DNA from: J014 sp964486055
GTDB taxonomy: Bacteria > Acidobacteriota > Blastocatellia > Pyrinomonadales > Pyrinomonadaceae
Reading direction: 5' to 3'
DNA length: 64,000 nt
NCBI GenBank assembly: GCA_964486055.1
Contig: CAZALE010000003.1
Location: forward strand, 62,001-126,000
In this document: in pieces, positions 36,762-44,193 of the stretch
How the letters are laid out: each line of letters begins with the position of its first letter
How positions within the stretch are numbered: the first letter of the stretch is position 1
The notes under the pieces: model-generated
Seen by the model: only the letters and a program-made list of their open reading frames with translations
Database searches by the model: none
What the model was told of the DNA's origin: nothing
Position numbers and translations under genes: made by a program

Positions 36762-36798
36762 ATCTCTTATATTCGAATAAAAAGCTTTGCCTGTCAAT

Positions 36799-36827
36799 TT
36801 GTTTATCAGTATTTCAAATCTTATTAT
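36799..36827 (+). promoter_or_regulatory. Sigma-70-type promoter for hslVU
   Basis: TTGTTT (36799-36804), 17-base spacer, TATTAT (36822-36827). Only 11 bases separate the -10 from the hslV ATG, and there is no ribosome site, so the transcript would have a leader of about 5 bases or none. Confidence 0.55.
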
Positions 36828-36838
36828 TAATTCTTTGT

Positions 36839-37366
36839 ATGCATTCTACAACAGTAATCCTAGTTAAACGAGATGGAAAAACTGTGATGGCTGGTGACGG
36901 ACAAGTCACGCTCGGTGAGACAATCATAAAAAAGAATGCACGCAAAGTTCGTAAAATCTACAATGGAAGCGTGCTAGCAGGTTTTGCGGGCGCAACTGCC
37001 GACGCATTCTCATTACTTACAAGACTGGAAGGCAAATTAGAGGAAGCTCAGGGTAACCTGGAAAGGGCTGTGGTTGAACTCAGCAAGGATTGGAGAACTG
37101 ACAGAGTTCTCAGACATCTAGAAGCACTTTTGATTGCTGCAGATAAGAGTAATGCCTTCCTCATTTCTGGAAAAGGCGATGTGATATCTAGTGATGAGGG
37201 AGTGCTGGCAATAGGCTCTGGTAGTATGTTTGCTTTGGCAGCAGCTAGAGCCCTACTCAAACATACATCAATGTCAGCTAGGGAAATCGCAGAGGAAGCA
37301 ATGAAAATAGCCTCCGATATCTGCATTTACACTAATTCTGAAATAATTCTGGAGGAGCTTCAGTAA
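36839..37366 (+). CDS. hslV: ATP-dependent protease subunit HslV
   Basis: Threonine protease of 175 residues forming the HslV dodecamer that works with HslU. Seen: STTVILVKRDGKTVMAGDGQ with the N-terminal Thr, VRKIYNGSVLAGFAGATADAF, and GVLAIGSGSMFALAAARALL. Aligned to E. coli (MTTIVSV), the catalytic Thr is residue 4, so the first three residues (Met-His-Ser) must be removed. A longer upstream frame (from 36533) lies opposite the amidotransferase gene and is discarded. hslU follows after 4 bases. Confidence 0.95.
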   Translation: MHSTTVILVKRDGKTVMAGDGQVTLGETIIKKNARKVRKIYNGSVLAGFAGATADAFSLLTRLEGKLEEAQGNLERAVVELSKDWRTDRVLRHLEALLIAADKSNAFLISGKGDVISSDEGVLAIGSGSMFALAAARALLKHTSMSAREIAEEAMKIASDICIYTNSEIILEELQ

Positions 37367-37370
37367 TACT

Positions 37371-38717
37371 ATGTCTTCAATCTCTCAAATACGAAAGCTC
37401 GACGAATTAACTCCTAGACAAATAGTAGAAGAGCTAGATAAATACATAGTTGGACAAGCCAAAGCTAAAAAGGCCGTTGCGATAGCCCTCAGAAACAGAA
37501 TTCGCAGGCAAAAGTTACCTCGTGAAATTGCCCAAGAGATACTGCCAAAAAATATCTTAATGATTGGCCCAACAGGCGTCGGCAAAACCGAGATAGCTAG
37601 ACGCCTCGCTAAGTTATCTGATTCCCCTTTCATAAAGGTAGAAGCTTCAAAATTTACAGAGGTGGGCTATGTTGGTAGAGATGTAGAGAGTATGATCAGA
37701 GAGTTGACTGAAGTAGCTGTGGAAATGACAAAACAAGCTGCGTATGAGGAAGTTAGAGAAAAAGCTGAGGTAAATGTCGAAGAAAAGATACTCGACCTAT
37801 TACTCCCGCACAAATTCGATGACCCAGAGAAAACCTCTAAGACTAGAGAGAAACTAAGAGCGCAATTAAGACGAGGAGAATTAGAGGAAAGAATAATAGA
37901 GATAGAGATACAAGATCGCTCCACTCCCGTAATCGATGTTGTCGGCATTGGCGGACAAGGTATTGAGGAGATGGGCTTTAGTTTTAACGATATATTAGGT
38001 AATCTCTTCCCTAAAAAAACTAAAAGACGAAAGCTTAGAATCGCTGAAGCCCGAGAATACCTAATCCGAGAGGAGCAAGCTAATCTAGTAGACATGGATA
38101 CAATCATCAGAACTGCTATCGAAAAAACTCAAAACTCTGGCATCATCTTTTTAGATGAAATAGATAAAATAGCCGGACGAGAAACTCACGGCCCTGATGT
38201 CTCCAGAGAAGGTGTTCAAAGGGATTTGCTACCCATTGTCGAGGGCACTAACGTGAATACACGCTACGGAATGGTTAATACAGAGCACATCCTCTTCATT
38301 GCAGCCGGAGCTTTTCATGTTTCTAAACCAACTGATCTAATACCAGAATTACAGGGTAGATTTCCGATTAGAGTTGAGCTGGATCCATTAACTAAAGATG
38401 ACTTTAAGCGAATTCTTACCGAGCCTAAGAATTCGCTTATTAAGCAGTATCAAGCGCTTTTAAGCACCGAGGGCATATCCCTCACCTTCACCGAAGATGC
38501 GATAGATGCGATTGCAGAGATTACTGTTTTACTAAATCAAAACACTGAAAACATAGGAGCTAGAAGACTTCACACAATAATGGAGAAATTACTAGAAGAC
38601 ATAAGTTTTGAAGGTGCAGAACTTGCAGTTAAAGAGCAAATCATAGATAAACAGTTTGTCGAACAAAAGCTTGAAATGATAGTAAGCAATAATAGATTAA
38701 GCAGTTATATATTATGA
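37371..38717 (+). CDS. hslU: HslU ATPase subunit of HslUV protease
   Basis: AAA+ unfoldase of 448 residues. Seen: LTPRQIVEELDKYIVGQ, Walker A GPTGVGKTEIARRLA, FTEVGYVGRDVESMIREL, Walker B GIIFLDEIDKIA, and the C-terminal LSSYIL tail that docks into HslV. The intermediate domain (about 110-230) is present. The next gene overlaps by 4 bases (ATGA). Confidence 0.96.
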   Translation: MSSISQIRKLDELTPRQIVEELDKYIVGQAKAKKAVAIALRNRIRRQKLPREIAQEILPKNILMIGPTGVGKTEIARRLAKLSDSPFIKVEASKFTEVGYVGRDVESMIRELTEVAVEMTKQAAYEEVREKAEVNVEEKILDLLLPHKFDDPEKTSKTREKLRAQLRRGELEERIIEIEIQDRSTPVIDVVGIGGQGIEEMGFSFNDILGNLFPKKTKRRKLRIAEAREYLIREEQANLVDMDTIIRTAIEKTQNSGIIFLDEIDKIAGRETHGPDVSREGVQRDLLPIVEGTNVNTRYGMVNTEHILFIAAGAFHVSKPTDLIPELQGRFPIRVELDPLTKDDFKRILTEPKNSLIKQYQALLSTEGISLTFTEDAIDAIAEITVLLNQNTENIGARRLHTIMEKLLEDISFEGAELAVKEQIIDKQFVEQKLEMIVSNNRLSSYIL

Positions 38718-39790
38718 TTAATAAATCGCTTATCGTCCGCTTAAGTTTTATGCACACACAATTTAAGCTAAAACAACATTGTTTAATTAAAGCATGCTTA
38801 GCACTTATAGCTCTTATGTTGCTTAATTCATCTTGTGGTAAACGCGTCCCACCTCAACCACCCATACGCCAACCACTTCTATCTTTATCAGGCTTTCAGA
38901 AAGGTAATAAAATTTTCTTAAACTGGCAATCCCCCAAAAATGCAGTAAAAGTCAACATTTATCGTCTGATAGAGCCTCTTAATTCCCCAGATCGAATAGA
39001 TGAGCAAGATTTCACAGATAGAAGCGTTTTAATAGCAAGCATCGAAGCAAAATTTCAAAGCTATCAGGATGTTTTAAGATTTTCCGATCAATCAGTCAGA
39101 ATTTACTACGCAGTAAGATTTGTCAATTCTTCCGGTCAGCAGGGAGCTATATCTAGGGTGTTTTCCATCGAACCATCCGGAAAAGTGCCTATTGCTCCTA
39201 CATTACTCTCAGCTCAGGTATTCCAGGAAAGGATATCAATCAAATGGTTACAACCCGAAAAAAATATTGACGACTCAAAACCAGCAAATCTCGTAGGATA
39301 TAACCTTTACAGAATAGAAAAAGATTCCCAAAGACTCTTAAATCGAAATCCAATAAAACAGGAAACCTTCGATGATACATTTTTTGAATTTGAAAAAGCA
39401 TACAGATATTTCGTCAGAGCGGTAACGGTCAATAAAAACGGGGATTTAGTAGAAAGTGATGATTCAAATTTAATAGAGATAGTTCCGAAAGATACATTTC
39501 CCCCCAAGCCTCCAGAGGGAGTGACCATCGCAGCTTCGCCAAACAGCATATCGATATTTTTTGCGGCTAACAGGGAGAGTGATGTAATTGGATATTTGAT
39601 ATTTCGATCACAAGACCAAACCTTGCCACTTGATAAATGGGAAAAGATCACCCCTGAGCCTGTTAGGACAAATACTTTCCAAGACAAGAATGTAAAATCT
39701 GGTTTTACTTACTTTTACTTCGTAAAGGCAGTGGATAAATTCGGTAATATCAGCGAGCCTTCTGAAATAGTAAGTGAAATGGTACCCTAA
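38714..39790 (+). CDS. Fibronectin type III-domain lipoprotein
   Basis: Protein of 358 residues. A hydrophobic signal (KACLALIALMLLNSSC) ends at a Cys that fits lipidation except that Asn occupies the -3 site. Pro-rich RVPPQPPIRQP follows. Three beta-sandwich units of about 90-100 residues resemble fibronectin III repeats, with markers such as FLNWQSPKNAVKVNIYRL, GYNLYRIEK and GYLIFRSQD. It probably sits in the cell envelope; function unknown. The start overlaps the hslU stop, but a later ATG (38750) would give a more normal signal peptide. Confidence 0.72.
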   Translation: MINKSLIVRLSFMHTQFKLKQHCLIKACLALIALMLLNSSCGKRVPPQPPIRQPLLSLSGFQKGNKIFLNWQSPKNAVKVNIYRLIEPLNSPDRIDEQDFTDRSVLIASIEAKFQSYQDVLRFSDQSVRIYYAVRFVNSSGQQGAISRVFSIEPSGKVPIAPTLLSAQVFQERISIKWLQPEKNIDDSKPANLVGYNLYRIEKDSQRLLNRNPIKQETFDDTFFEFEKAYRYFVRAVTVNKNGDLVESDDSNLIEIVPKDTFPPKPPEGVTIAASPNSISIFFAANRESDVIGYLIFRSQDQTLPLDKWEKITPEPVRTNTFQDKNVKSGFTYFYFVKAVDKFGNISEPSEIVSEMVP

Positions 39791-39794
39791 TCCT

Positions 39795-40568
39795 ATGAAA
39801 ATATGTAAGTTCATTTACGCAGATCGAGTATTTTACGGTAGGTTAACGGATGATTCAGAAATACTGCCTCTAGAAGGTAAATTCCTAGAGTACGAGAGTT
39901 TACAACAAATCGTGAAGGTCTCAGAGGTAAGAATATTACCACCCGTGATGCCATCAAAAATAGTATGCGTTGGGCGGAACTACGTAGATCACGCTAGAGA
40001 ACTCGGCAACGACGTACCAACAGAGCCTTTGTTATTCCTAAAGGCTCCATCCGCGATCATAACTAACAACGATCAGATCGTGTTACCTCCACAATCCTCT
40101 CAGGTAGAACATGAAGGCGAGCTAGCCATAGTAATCGGTCGTAAGTGCAAGAACCTATCAGCTTCGGACAATGCACTGGACTATGTCTTAGGATACATCT
40201 GTTTAAATGATGTTACAGCGCGTGATTTACAAAGGCGAGATGTACAATTTACTAGAGCTAAATCTTTCGATACATTCTGCCCAATAAGCCACTTTATCGA
40301 AACTGAGCTCGACACCTCAGATTTGAGCATAAAAACCTTCGTCAATGGTGAGCTAAGACAAAACGGAAGGACTTCGCAGATGATATTTTCTGTTGATTTT
40401 CTCATAAGATACATATCACACTGTATGACCTTACTACCTTTCGACATAATCGCGACCGGCACACCGGCTGGCGTAGGACCATTGAGAGATGGGGACATTT
40501 GTGAAGTTACAATCGAAGGTATCGGAACTTTAAAAAATCCTGTAAAATCTTATGAGAAAAAATACTAA
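39795..40568 (+). CDS. Fumarylacetoacetate hydrolase (FAH) family protein
   Basis: Protein of 257 residues of the FAH fold, which cleaves or isomerises beta-dicarbonyl compounds with a bound divalent metal. Seen: KIVCVGRNYVDHARELGN, LFLKAPSAII, the metal-binding EHEGELAIVIG, LNDVTARDLQRRD, RAKSFDTFCPIS, and IATGTPAGVGPLRDGD. It is closest to 2-hydroxyhepta-2,4-diene-1,7-dioate isomerase/acylpyruvase-type enzymes, and substrate cannot be set. ATG 39795 is preferred over 39774, which lies within the preceding gene. Confidence 0.88.
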   Translation: MKICKFIYADRVFYGRLTDDSEILPLEGKFLEYESLQQIVKVSEVRILPPVMPSKIVCVGRNYVDHARELGNDVPTEPLLFLKAPSAIITNNDQIVLPPQSSQVEHEGELAIVIGRKCKNLSASDNALDYVLGYICLNDVTARDLQRRDVQFTRAKSFDTFCPISHFIETELDTSDLSIKTFVNGELRQNGRTSQMIFSVDFLIRYISHCMTLLPFDIIATGTPAGVGPLRDGDICEVTIEGIGTLKNPVKSYEKKY

Positions 40569-40585
40569 GAAAGGAAGTTGATCAT

Positions 40586-41053
40586 ATGAAATTTTTCATA
40601 GATACAGCGAATCTAGATGAAATACGACAAGCCAAGGAAATGGGGCTAATAGATGGAGTNNNNNNNNNNNNNNNNNNNNNNNNNNNNNNNNNNNNNNNNN
40701 NNNNNNNNNNNNNNNNNNNNNNNNNNNNNNNNNNNNNNNNNNNNNNNNNNNNNNNNNNNGACGACGTAAGTCATGATGGCATGCAATTGATACGCGATAT
40801 AGTTCAAATCTACAGAAACTATCAATTCCCTACTCAAGTTTTGGCAGCCTCAATACGGCATCCAATGCATGTTGTCCAATCTGCCCTTGCAGGAGCTCAT
40901 GTAGCAACTATTCCATTTAAGGTAATTCAGCAATTGGTCAAGCATCCGCTGACTGATAAAGGATTGGAAGCTTTTCTGAAAGATTGGGAAAAGTGGCAGT
41001 CAAATGCCAAAGAGCTTGAGGTCATAGCCGGACATCCCGAGAAATCGTCTTAG
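40586..41053 (+). CDS. Small transaldolase (TalC/Fsa-type), interrupted by an assembly gap
   Basis: Ends of a small transaldolase. Before the gap: MKFFIDTANLDEIRQAKEMG. After the gap: DDVSHDGMQLIRDIVQIY, TQVLAASIRHPMHVVQSAL and HPLTDKGLEAFLKDW, all near-consensus. It transfers a dihydroxyacetone unit in the pentose phosphate pathway. The catalytic Lys and most of the barrel fall in the 100 N. Family length (about 215-220) implies about 320 missing bases, not 100. The two halves look like one intact gene. An AAAGGAAG ribosome site precedes the ATG. Confidence 0.88.
   Translation: MKFFIDTANLDEIRQAKEMGLIDGXXXXXXXXXXXXXXXXXXXXXXXXXXXXXXXXXXDDVSHDGMQLIRDIVQIYRNYQFPTQVLAASIRHPMHVVQSALAGAHVATIPFKVIQQLVKHPLTDKGLEAFLKDWEKWQSNAKELEVIAGHPEKSS
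40660..40759. other. Assembly gap of 100 N inside the transaldolase gene
   Basis: Exactly 100 N, a placeholder length. Comparison with the usual transaldolase chain suggests the real gap is about 320 bases. Confidence 0.95.
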
Positions 41054-41068
41054 TCAAAGTTAACTTCG

Positions 41069-41106
41069 ATGCTCAGCAATAGATAAAAAGCTGAGCATTT
41101 TGTTTT
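41069..41106 (+). terminator. Rho-independent terminator after the transaldolase gene
   Basis: Nine-bp stem ATGCTCAGC/GCTGAGCAT with a 12-base loop, followed by TTTGTTTT. It closes the hslV-to-transaldolase unit. On the opposite strand there is no T-run, so it does not obviously terminate the kinase operon. Confidence 0.8.
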
Positions 41107-41240
41107 ACATTCTTGCCTTTTCAAATTAAACAAAACTTTCATGAGCCTATGAGATAATCTTTTGACTCCTCACATATTTAACCACGTTTTAGAGCCGGTT
41201 ATGGATTGAGATTCTCAGATAAAATAAAAACGCGCATTGC

Positions 41241-42296
41241 TCAAATTGGAAAACGTAAGATAAATTTTGCCCCAGTATCCGTGTTAAGGAATTCTATGCT
41301 GCCCTTGTGCTCCGTCATGATCTCATGAGCTATTGTGAGCCCTAAGCCTAAGCCTCGCTGCTTGGTTGAGAAAAATGGTTCGAATATCTTTTTGGCAATC
41401 TCTGTCGGAATGCCACCTCCGGTGTCCTCTACCTCTATTATCACATGTCCAGCTTCAGTAAAAGTGTTAAATTTGAGATTGCCGCCCTCAGGCATTGCTT
41501 GTAGAGAGTTTACGGCTAAATTCAGCAAGACTTGCTTTACTCGATTGGGATCAGCGTCTATCGATGGTAAATCTGAGTTGAAATCATAACTTAGTTGCAC
41601 TCTTTGTAGTTCAGCCTGCTCCTTGATCAAAGTAATCACCTCAAATATCAGCTGATCAATCCGGATCTTTTGTTTATTTAGATTCTTGGAGCGCGAGAAA
41701 TCAAAAAAGCTTTGCACAATATTATCTAATCTTTCTATTTCTCGCTTTGCTATCCTTGCAAACTCCATTCGTTCCTCTGAGACGTCAGCCTCTAGAATCT
41801 CTATCGCCCCTTTGATTGAGCTCAGAGGATTTCGAATCTCATGAACCACAGTTGAAGCCATTTCAGCTAATGACGTTATTCGCTCTGCTTTTATGAGTTG
41901 GTCAGTGGCCTCACGTAATTCGGAGTAAGCTCGTTGTAGCGCAAGGTTTATTTTTTCCGCACGATCTTTTTCACTCCTAAGCCTGTCTCCTAATAAACCT
42001 GTAACGAATCCAAAAACAAAAAAAACCGCAATTTCGACGTATTGATCGAGAATAAAGCTAGAGTCTGCCTGCCTCCACTGGAAAAATATGTGAGGGAAGT
42101 AAGTAAATCCTGCAAAGATAGCTGATAAAATACCGCCTCGCCATCCAAACTTAAATGCCGCAAAACCTATGGGGATATAGTAGAGCCTCTCATAAATCTG
42201 ATGCAAAAGTAGTTTATCAGTCGGGGTCAGAAAGTGTAAGAGCGCTATTAGTATGATAGAGAGGGTGATTAGTATTACCCATTCGCGATTACTCAT
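41241..42296 (-). CDS. Membrane sensor histidine kinase of the metal-efflux operon
   Basis: Histidine kinase of 351 residues. About four membrane helices fill residues 1-105, with little periplasmic sequence, then a short coiled coil. The H-box is VVHEIRNPLSSIKG, the N-box NLAVNSLQAMPEGG, and the G-boxes EVEDTGGGIP and GLGLGLTIAHEIM. The absence of a large sensor domain suggests it senses in or near the membrane, or through the 166-residue protein encoded upstream. ATG 42296 lies 4 bases after the regulator stop. It is the last gene of the roughly 11.6 kb operon. Confidence 0.88.
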   Translation of the reverse strand: MSNREWVILITLSIILIALLHFLTPTDKLLLHQIYERLYYIPIGFAAFKFGWRGGILSAIFAGFTYFPHIFFQWRQADSSFILDQYVEIAVFFVFGFVTGLLGDRLRSEKDRAEKINLALQRAYSELREATDQLIKAERITSLAEMASTVVHEIRNPLSSIKGAIEILEADVSEERMEFARIAKREIERLDNIVQSFFDFSRSKNLNKQKIRIDQLIFEVITLIKEQAELQRVQLSYDFNSDLPSIDADPNRVKQVLLNLAVNSLQAMPEGGNLKFNTFTEAGHVIIEVEDTGGGIPTEIAKKIFEPFFSTKQRGLGLGLTIAHEIMTEHKGSIEFLNTDTGAKFILRFPI

Positions 42297-42300
42297 CTGT

Positions 42301-43665
42301 TCAATCCGCCTTATCCAACCCAAATTTTCTCATTCTATAGATCAAAGCACTTCGGGTGATTCCTAAATAGCGTGCGGTTTTTGATTGATTCCAATCATTC
42401 ATTTGTAGAGCTCTACGTATTATTTCTCTCTCTATTTCCTCTAGCTGAATGCCGTTTGATGGAAGATCTATTCTAACATTGTACAAATCACTTTTAGGTT
42501 TTAATATATGCTCTGGAACATCGGTGATTTTTAAGGTCTCTCCGTCAGATAAAACCACCATCCTCTCAATCAAATTCTCCAGTTCTCTTACATTTCCAGG
42601 AAAATCGTATTTGATAAGAGCCTCAATTACTTCCTTGCTCATCTTGAGATTCTTAAATCCATGTCTCTGCTTTGCTCTTTTAAAGAAATGATTGATCAAA
42701 AGTGGAATATCCTCTTTTCTGGAGCGCAATGGTGGTAGATTAATCGGGATAACTGCTAATCTGAAGTACAAATCTTCACGAAATGTTCCCTCCTGCACCA
42801 TCTTTTTTAAACTCTGATTTGTGGCTGCAATTATTCTAACATCTACTTTTCTGGGCAATATTTCTCCTATTCTAACTACCTCTTGTTCTTGAAGTACTCT
42901 CAATAGCTTCGGCTGTAAGGATAGAGGCATCTGACTTATTTCATCCAAGAAGATAGTCCCGCCATCTGCTGCCTCAAACTTTCCCTTTGAGTCCTGCGTT
43001 GCTCCAGTAAAGCTACCACGTTTATAACCGAACAACTCAGATTCAATCAGAGTCTCAGGTATCGCTGCGCAGTTAATTGCAATAAATGGTTTATCTTTTC
43101 TTCTGCTCAGTAAATGTATTGTCTTGGCTATCAATTCCTTCCCCGTGCCACTCTCACCTTCGATTAAAACCGTAACATCTGATCGAGCGACTCTCTTTAC
43201 TATCTCCATCACAGCTCTCATTTGTGATGATTCAGCTATTATTTCTCCATAGCTTTCGTGAACTAACTCATGTAAGCGCCTGTTTTCTAATCTTGTATGA
43301 AAAAAACTCAAAGCTCGCTCAATAGTTAAGAGTATCTCATCTTTATTGAAAGGCTTCCTTATGTAATCGAAAGCACCCATTTTCATTGCCGTGATGGCAG
43401 TTTCAACTTCCCCGTATGCTGTTATCACAACTATCGGTACATCTTCATCTGCCTCTCTTATTTTTTCAATCAGCTGCAGACCAGAAAGCCTCGGCATTCT
43501 TAAATCTGCTATCACACAATCGAATGGCTTTTCCGAAAAGATTTCTAGAGCAGTTTGCCCGTCCTCTGCAGATGTGACCTCATAGCCCGCCTCTTTGAGT
43601 TGAAACTCCAGGACTCTGCGCAAACTATCATCATCATCTGCTATCAGAACGTTTATTTTTTCCAT
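42301..43665 (-). CDS. NtrC-family sigma-54 response regulator
   Basis: Activator of 454 residues with three domains. A receiver (about 1-120) has VLIADDDDSLRR, phospho-acceptor Asp in CVIADLRMPRLSG and the switch Lys in YIRKPF. A sigma-54 AAA+ domain (about 140-375) has GESGTGKELIAKTIH, the sigma-54 loop as GSFTGA (usually GAFTGA) and DGGTIFLDEI. A Fis-type helix-turn-helix ends the chain: NQSKTARYLGITRSAL. With the sigma-54 promoter at the head of this operon it is probably autoregulatory, as ZraR is for zinc. ATG 43665 is preceded by GAGGAC; ATG 43674 is the alternative. Confidence 0.92.
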   Translation of the reverse strand: MEKINVLIADDDDSLRRVLEFQLKEAGYEVTSAEDGQTALEIFSEKPFDCVIADLRMPRLSGLQLIEKIREADEDVPIVVITAYGEVETAITAMKMGAFDYIRKPFNKDEILLTIERALSFFHTRLENRRLHELVHESYGEIIAESSQMRAVMEIVKRVARSDVTVLIEGESGTGKELIAKTIHLLSRRKDKPFIAINCAAIPETLIESELFGYKRGSFTGATQDSKGKFEAADGGTIFLDEISQMPLSLQPKLLRVLQEQEVVRIGEILPRKVDVRIIAATNQSLKKMVQEGTFREDLYFRLAVIPINLPPLRSRKEDIPLLINHFFKRAKQRHGFKNLKMSKEVIEALIKYDFPGNVRELENLIERMVVLSDGETLKITDVPEHILKPKSDLYNVRIDLPSNGIQLEEIEREIIRRALQMNDWNQSKTARYLGITRSALIYRMRKFGLDKAD

Positions 43666-43680
43666 TGTCCTCATTACTGA

Positions 43681-44181
43681 CTAATGCTTATTAGCGCTCA
43701 TCGACTTTAATTTCTGTGTATTACTAATCTCGATACTATTTTCAGGAGAGCGATGCATCTCTAGATATTTCTTAGCGAGCTCATTCAAATTCTCTATATC
43801 TTCAGCTATCTGAGCAGTTAACTTTTCAGCCGTCTCATCTAGCATGACCGCGCTTCTCGCTCGCAAATTCCTTATGGCGCCCAATATCCTCAAGCTTGAT
43901 AAATCTAAGTTCCTTTGAAACTCAATTAAATTATGCTCCAATTCTCTGAATTGTCTTTCTCTATTGTTCAATTTCCATAGAAATATCCCAAAAGAGATTG
44001 CTAGAGCCATGTAGAAGATACGAAATAGAGCGGTAGTCGGATGAGGCATGAAAATTTCGCTCATAACATCTCTGGTTCCGGTAACCCCGAGTTCTAAGTG
44101 CATTAGAGCATCGATTATCCACATTGCCAGACCCAGAACAAATCCGAACCAAATTTCTCTATAAACCCTAATGTACTTCAT
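43681..44181 (-). CDS. Unknown two-helix membrane protein with coiled coil
   Basis: Protein of 166 residues, family not recognised. Two membrane helices (about 10-30 and 52-70) flank a short outside loop with the polar segment HLELGVTGTRDVMSEIFMPHP. A long charged helical region (70-155) such as NNRERQFRELEHNLIEF follows, likely a coiled coil in the cytoplasm. It lies between the RND pump and the two-component genes with gaps of 12 and 15 bases. The layout is that of a kinase-like input module lacking catalytic domains, so it may pass a metal or pump signal to the kinase. Inference only. Confidence 0.65.
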   Translation of the reverse strand: MKYIRVYREIWFGFVLGLAMWIIDALMHLELGVTGTRDVMSEIFMPHPTTALFRIFYMALAISFGIFLWKLNNRERQFRELEHNLIEFQRNLDLSSLRILGAIRNLRARSAVMLDETAEKLTAQIAEDIENLNELAKKYLEMHRSPENSIEISNTQKLKSMSANKH

Positions 44182-44193
44182 AAGTAGATTGCA

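Noticed and set aside
36533..36838. 102-residue N-terminal extension of HslV
   Set aside because: It runs antisense to the amidotransferase gene. The family starts at the Thr next to the ATG at 36839.
37667..38107. 146-residue minus-strand frame within hslU
   Set aside because: Antisense shadow of a highly conserved gene; Ser-rich low-complexity translation.
41069..41098. Use of the transaldolase terminator for the minus-strand kinase operon
   Set aside because: The minus strand lacks a T-run after the hairpin, so termination there is not supported.
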